Below, one piece after another: positions 5,047 to 7,008 of a stretch of DNA of 7,008 nt (position 1 is its first letter; each line of letters opens with the position of its first letter). Below the pieces are notes generated by a model, which worked only from the letters and a program-made list of their open reading frames with translations, had not been told where the DNA came from and did no database searches. The DNA lies in assembly GCA_902482615.1 (NCBI GenBank), contig CABTAA010000083.1, positions 1-7,008 of the forward strand, in the 5' to 3' direction. This DNA comes from an uncultured Collinsella sp. (GTDB lineage: Bacteria; Actinomycetota; Coriobacteriia; Coriobacteriales; Coriobacteriaceae). A program made the translations under genes and the position numbers.

Positions 5047-5355
5047 CTACTCGTTCCACTGGCGCTTTTTCATGTCGACGCAGCCGTTGTCTCGGAAGGC
5101 GACTCCTTCCTCCGTCAGTAGTGCTCGCTGGTCGGGGAAGTTTGGCGCGAGGCGTCCCGCGTGGTTGACGACGCGGTGGCAGGGATAATCGCCGTAGCGA
5201 TCCGCCTCGCTCAGCACCGCTCCGACCAGGCGAGAGTTTTTCTCCCTGCCGATGAGGCGCGCTATCTGACCGTACGAGGCGACGCATCCCGCCGGAATCT
5301 CTGCCACGACGGAGAGAATCTCATAAACCAAATCTTCGTCCAGGACTTTTCCCAT
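5047..5355 (-). CDS. MGMT-family protein (O6-alkylguanine-DNA alkyltransferase C-terminal domain)
   Basis: A 102-residue stand-alone DNA-binding/alkyl-acceptor domain (PF01035 type). It either removes alkyl groups from O6-alkylguanine or flags such lesions for excision repair. Residues 26-49 (ASYGQIARLIG ... SRLVGAVLS) are the helix-turn-helix that enters the DNA minor groove, with an Arg at 42 in the position of the base-flipping arginine. The active-site motif PCHRVV is at 58-63, with the acceptor Cys59 present. AGRLAP and the QRALLTEEGV helix follow as usual. The N-terminal domain of Ada/Ogt proteins is absent. Single-domain relatives include both Cys-bearing MGMT-like proteins and Trp-bearing ATL proteins; the Cys here leaves transfer activity possible. 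ATG 5355 has GGGAG 8-9 nt upstream. It converges on the tRNA terminator and is separated from the CBS gene by 174 bp. Confidence 0.92.
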   Translation of the reverse strand: MGKVLDEDLVYEILSVVAEIPAGCVASYGQIARLIGREKNSRLVGAVLSEADRYGDYPCHRVVNHAGRLAPNFPDQRALLTEEGVAFRDNGCVDMKKRQWNE

Positions 5356-5409
5356 CGTATCGCTCCCGTGTTCGCTTTTGCCTTCGGGGGCGCGGCGCCG
5401 ATCACCCGT

Positions 5410-5426
5410 GCTGCGATTTTCGCAGC
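5410..5426. other. Perfect 7-bp hairpin in the MGMT leader
   Basis: GCTGCGA (5410-5416) and TCGCAGC (5420-5426) are perfect reverse complements around TTT. It falls in the 174-bp gap between the CBS and MGMT genes, inside the leader predicted from the candidate promoter. With no T run on either strand it is not a clear terminator. It may be an mRNA structure or operator. Confidence 0.45.
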
Positions 5427-5438
5427 TCCCCTTACCGA

Positions 5439-5467
5439 AGCATCGAGGGAAAGCGCGTGCGTGTCAA
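5439..5467 (-). promoter_or_regulatory. Candidate promoter for the MGMT-family gene
   Basis: On the minus strand TTGACA (5467-5462) is a consensus -35. It is followed after 17 bp by GATGCT (5444-5439), a poor -10 that keeps the key A and final T. The predicted leader is about 75 nt. The -35 is striking, the -10 weak. It would separate this gene from the transporter operon. Confidence 0.35.
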
Positions 5468-5529
5468 GGTTGTCTGGTCCAGTTGCTGGCTCGATGCCTC
5501 GAGATGTTCGCCTCAAGTGCGACCTGCCC

Positions 5530-6036
5530 CTATTGGAAAAGGATGCCGAAGATGTATTTGGTGATGGCGGAGCGGCGGATGGCCCCCACGAGTTTGCCCT
5601 CGTCATCAACCACAGGAAGCTTCTTGAACTTCTTCTTCGCCAGCAGCGCGGCGACGCGGGCGATGCTCTGCTCGGGACGGGCACACACTACCTGGCGCGT
5701 CGCGAAATCCATGACGCAGCGATCCTTCAGGTCTTCGATGCGCTGCTCAAGGCTCTGATCGTCGAAGTACAGCATGGACGCGTCGCCGCCCGTGAAGATG
5801 GTGTGAGCGCGATGCTGCGCGATGGCTCCCATGACATCGCCGTCGGAGATGAACCCGACCACCTGGTTGCGCTCATCGATTACGGGCATGCTGCTCACCT
5901 CGTTTTCGGCGAGCATGCGCACCACGTCGGAAATCGTGCAATCCTGCGTGCAGGTGAACGGCTCTTCAATCATGATGCTCGAAACGGGCGTCCCCTCGAG
6001 CTCGAGCGGGATGCGCTCGGACAGAATCTCGGACAT
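5530..6036 (-). CDS. CBS-pair domain protein
   Basis: A 168-residue cytoplasmic protein made almost wholly of two CBS motifs, which usually form a Bateman module that senses adenine nucleotides or similar ligands. CBS1 spans about 17-75 (VSSIMIEEPFTC ... SSMPVIDERNQVVGFISDGDV). It carries the ribose-phosphate-binding pattern GxxSxxD as GFISDGD (61-67). CBS2 spans about 107-165 (CVMDFATRQVVCARPEQ ... KKLPVVDDEGKLVGAI). There the same position reads GAIRRSA, lacking the Ser/Thr and Asp, so only the first site may bind nucleotide. The linker 76-106 is acidic. ATG 6036 has AAGGAGG 8 nt upstream, lying inside the end of the transporter gene. The 3-nt gap implies translational coupling. It may tune the transporter or another partner, but the target is not shown by sequence. 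Confidence 0.93.
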   Translation of the reverse strand: MSEILSERIPLELEGTPVSSIMIEEPFTCTQDCTISDVVRMLAENEVSSMPVIDERNQVVGFISDGDVMGAIAQHRAHTIFTGGDASMLYFDDQSLEQRIEDLKDRCVMDFATRQVVCARPEQSIARVAALLAKKKFKKLPVVDDEGKLVGAIRRSAITKYIFGILFQ

Positions 6037-6039
6037 CGC

Positions 6040-7008
6040 TTATGCCTCCTTCGTTTTCGGTGCGGTTTTCTTGGTGCGCACGCTGAATATGGCGCAGATA
6101 AGGGAAACGAGGCCGATTGCCGCGCACACCTTGTAAGCGACGCCCGCGCCCACGGCGGTGGCTACTTGGATGCTCGCATCGACGCCGGCCGACGCGGTGA
6201 CGCTTGTCATGACCGTGATGATGAGCGCCGTGCACAAACCGCCGGCGACCTGGCGGCCGGTGTTCGCGATGGCGTTGCCGTGGGCGATCATGTCATTTTT
6301 CAAGGCATTGACACCCCATGTGTTCACCGGCATGTTCGCGAGCGACTGGCCGGCGGACTGCAGCATGCAGAACAGCGCAACCACCAAGATGGGCGTGTTT
6401 ACCGTCGAAAGCGAGAGCAGGAACAGGGCGCCGGTCATGAGGGCCAGGCCGACGATCGAGATGGCACGCGGACCGAACTTGTCGAACACCACGCCGGAGA
6501 TAGGGCTGATGATGATGCCCACCGCCGCGGCGGGAAGCATGGCCATGCCGGTTTCGAAGGCCGAAGCGCCAAGCGAGGTTTGCAGCAGCAACGGCAACAG
6601 CGTGTTGGTGACCAGGCATGCGGCGTTGATGAGCGTGACGATGATGGCGGCCACGCGGAACTCGCGCGTCTTGAGCGTGCCCAGTTGAAGCAGCGGGTCC
6701 TCGATTTTGCCCTGGCGTACGACGAACAGCACCAAGCACACGACACCCGCGACGATCGAGCCGAGCACCACGGGGTTGCCCCAACCCATCGACGAGGCGC
6801 TCGAGAACCCGTAGAGAAGTCCGCCGAAGGCGATGGTGGAGAGGACGACCGAGGGCAGGTCGAGCTTGGGGTTCTTCAGCTCGCCCACGTTTTTCAGCAT
6901 GAACACGCCCAGCACCAGCACGAGAATTGCGAGGGGGACGATGGCGCCGATCATGGTGCGCCAGCCGTACGTGTCGATCACCGCGCCGCCTACGACGGGG
7001 CCGACCGC
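6040..7008 (-). CDS. DHA2-family MFS transporter (drug:H+ antiporter type), N-terminus cut by window edge
   Basis: An inner-membrane major-facilitator transporter; 322 C-terminal residues are visible. The first bases encode AVGPVVGGAVIDTYGWR, which holds the GPxxGG of antiporter motif C at the end of helix 5. Nine further hydrophobic helices follow. Together they fit helices 6-14 of the 14-helix DHA2 (EmrB/QacA-like) group. The motif DKFGPR, with GxxxD-type spacing, lies between helices as in MFS loop motifs. The tail KTKKTAPKTKEA is short and basic. The true start is beyond 7008; a GTG at 6981 is internal. The gene leads a same-strand pair with the CBS protein, 3 nt downstream. Substrate is unknown; drug or metabolite efflux is the family norm. 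Confidence 0.93.
   Translation of the reverse strand, partial: AVGPVVGGAVIDTYGWRTMIGAIVPLAILVLVLGVFMLKNVGELKNPKLDLPSVVLSTIAFGGLLYGFSSASSMGWGNPVVLGSIVAGVVCLVLFVVRQGKIEDPLLQLGTLKTREFRVAAIIVTLINAACLVTNTLLPLLLQTSLGASAFETGMAMLPAAAVGIIISPISGVVFDKFGPRAISIVGLALMTGALFLLSLSTVNTPILVVALFCMLQSAGQSLANMPVNTWGVNALKNDMIAHGNAIANTGRQVAGGLCTALIITVMTSVTASAGVDASIQVATAVGAGVAYKVCAAIGLVSLICAIFSVRTKKTAPKTKEA

Noticed and set aside
6158..6688. Plus-strand ORF of 176 aa opposite the transporter gene
   Set aside because: Antisense shadow. The minus strand gives nine well-formed membrane helices and the GPxxGG motif.

Overview
The window looks like a piece of an actinobacterial chromosome of the class Coriobacteriia, most likely Collinsella or a close relative. 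The basis is the moderately high G+C coding style with GC-rich third positions, the gut-type LacI and GntR regulators, and an integrative-element scar in a tRNA-Met gene. The genus is an inference from codon style and protein character; no 16S rRNA or marker gene is present.

Left part (1-1540): two transcriptional regulators on the minus strand. A LacI-family repressor runs off the left edge. Upstream of it is a complete GntR/FadR-type repressor with an intact four-residue metal site. No metabolic partner gene is visible, so their regulons are unknown.

Middle (1499-3201): a lone plus-strand AAA+ ATPase with a C-terminal winged-helix region, surrounded by unusual non-coding DNA. Upstream are a GC-rich hairpin with a T tail, a 160-bp element bounded by 28-bp inverted repeats, and an array of 10-bp repeats that runs up to the ribosome binding site. 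One motif of this array can base-pair with the Shine-Dalgarno region. Downstream is a run of four small palindromes sharing an AGACGnAAA/TTTnCGT design. This cassette is the most interesting part of the window and has no obvious partner gene.

Integration scar (about 3117-4830): a broken tyrosine recombinase on the minus strand. It keeps its arm-binding N-terminus and the first half of its catalytic domain. It has apparently lost the core-binding domain, changes frame at about 4180, and ends before the HxxR and Tyr motifs. At its broken end it joins an unrelated, unrecognised ORF remnant. Upstream lie three direct repeats that look like integrase arm sites and a perfect 13-bp inverted repeat. 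Next come the 3' 45 nt of a tRNA-Met(CAU), starting exactly at the anticodon loop, and that tRNA's intrinsic terminator. This is a textbook attachment-site junction, with the element to the left and the chromosome to the right. The intact tRNA copy is not in the window.

Right part (5047-7008): ordinary minus-strand chromosomal genes. These are a DHA2-type MFS transporter (cut at the window end), a CBS-pair protein translationally coupled to it with a 3-nt gap, and a small MGMT-family DNA alkylation-repair or alkyltransferase-like protein with its own candidate promoter.
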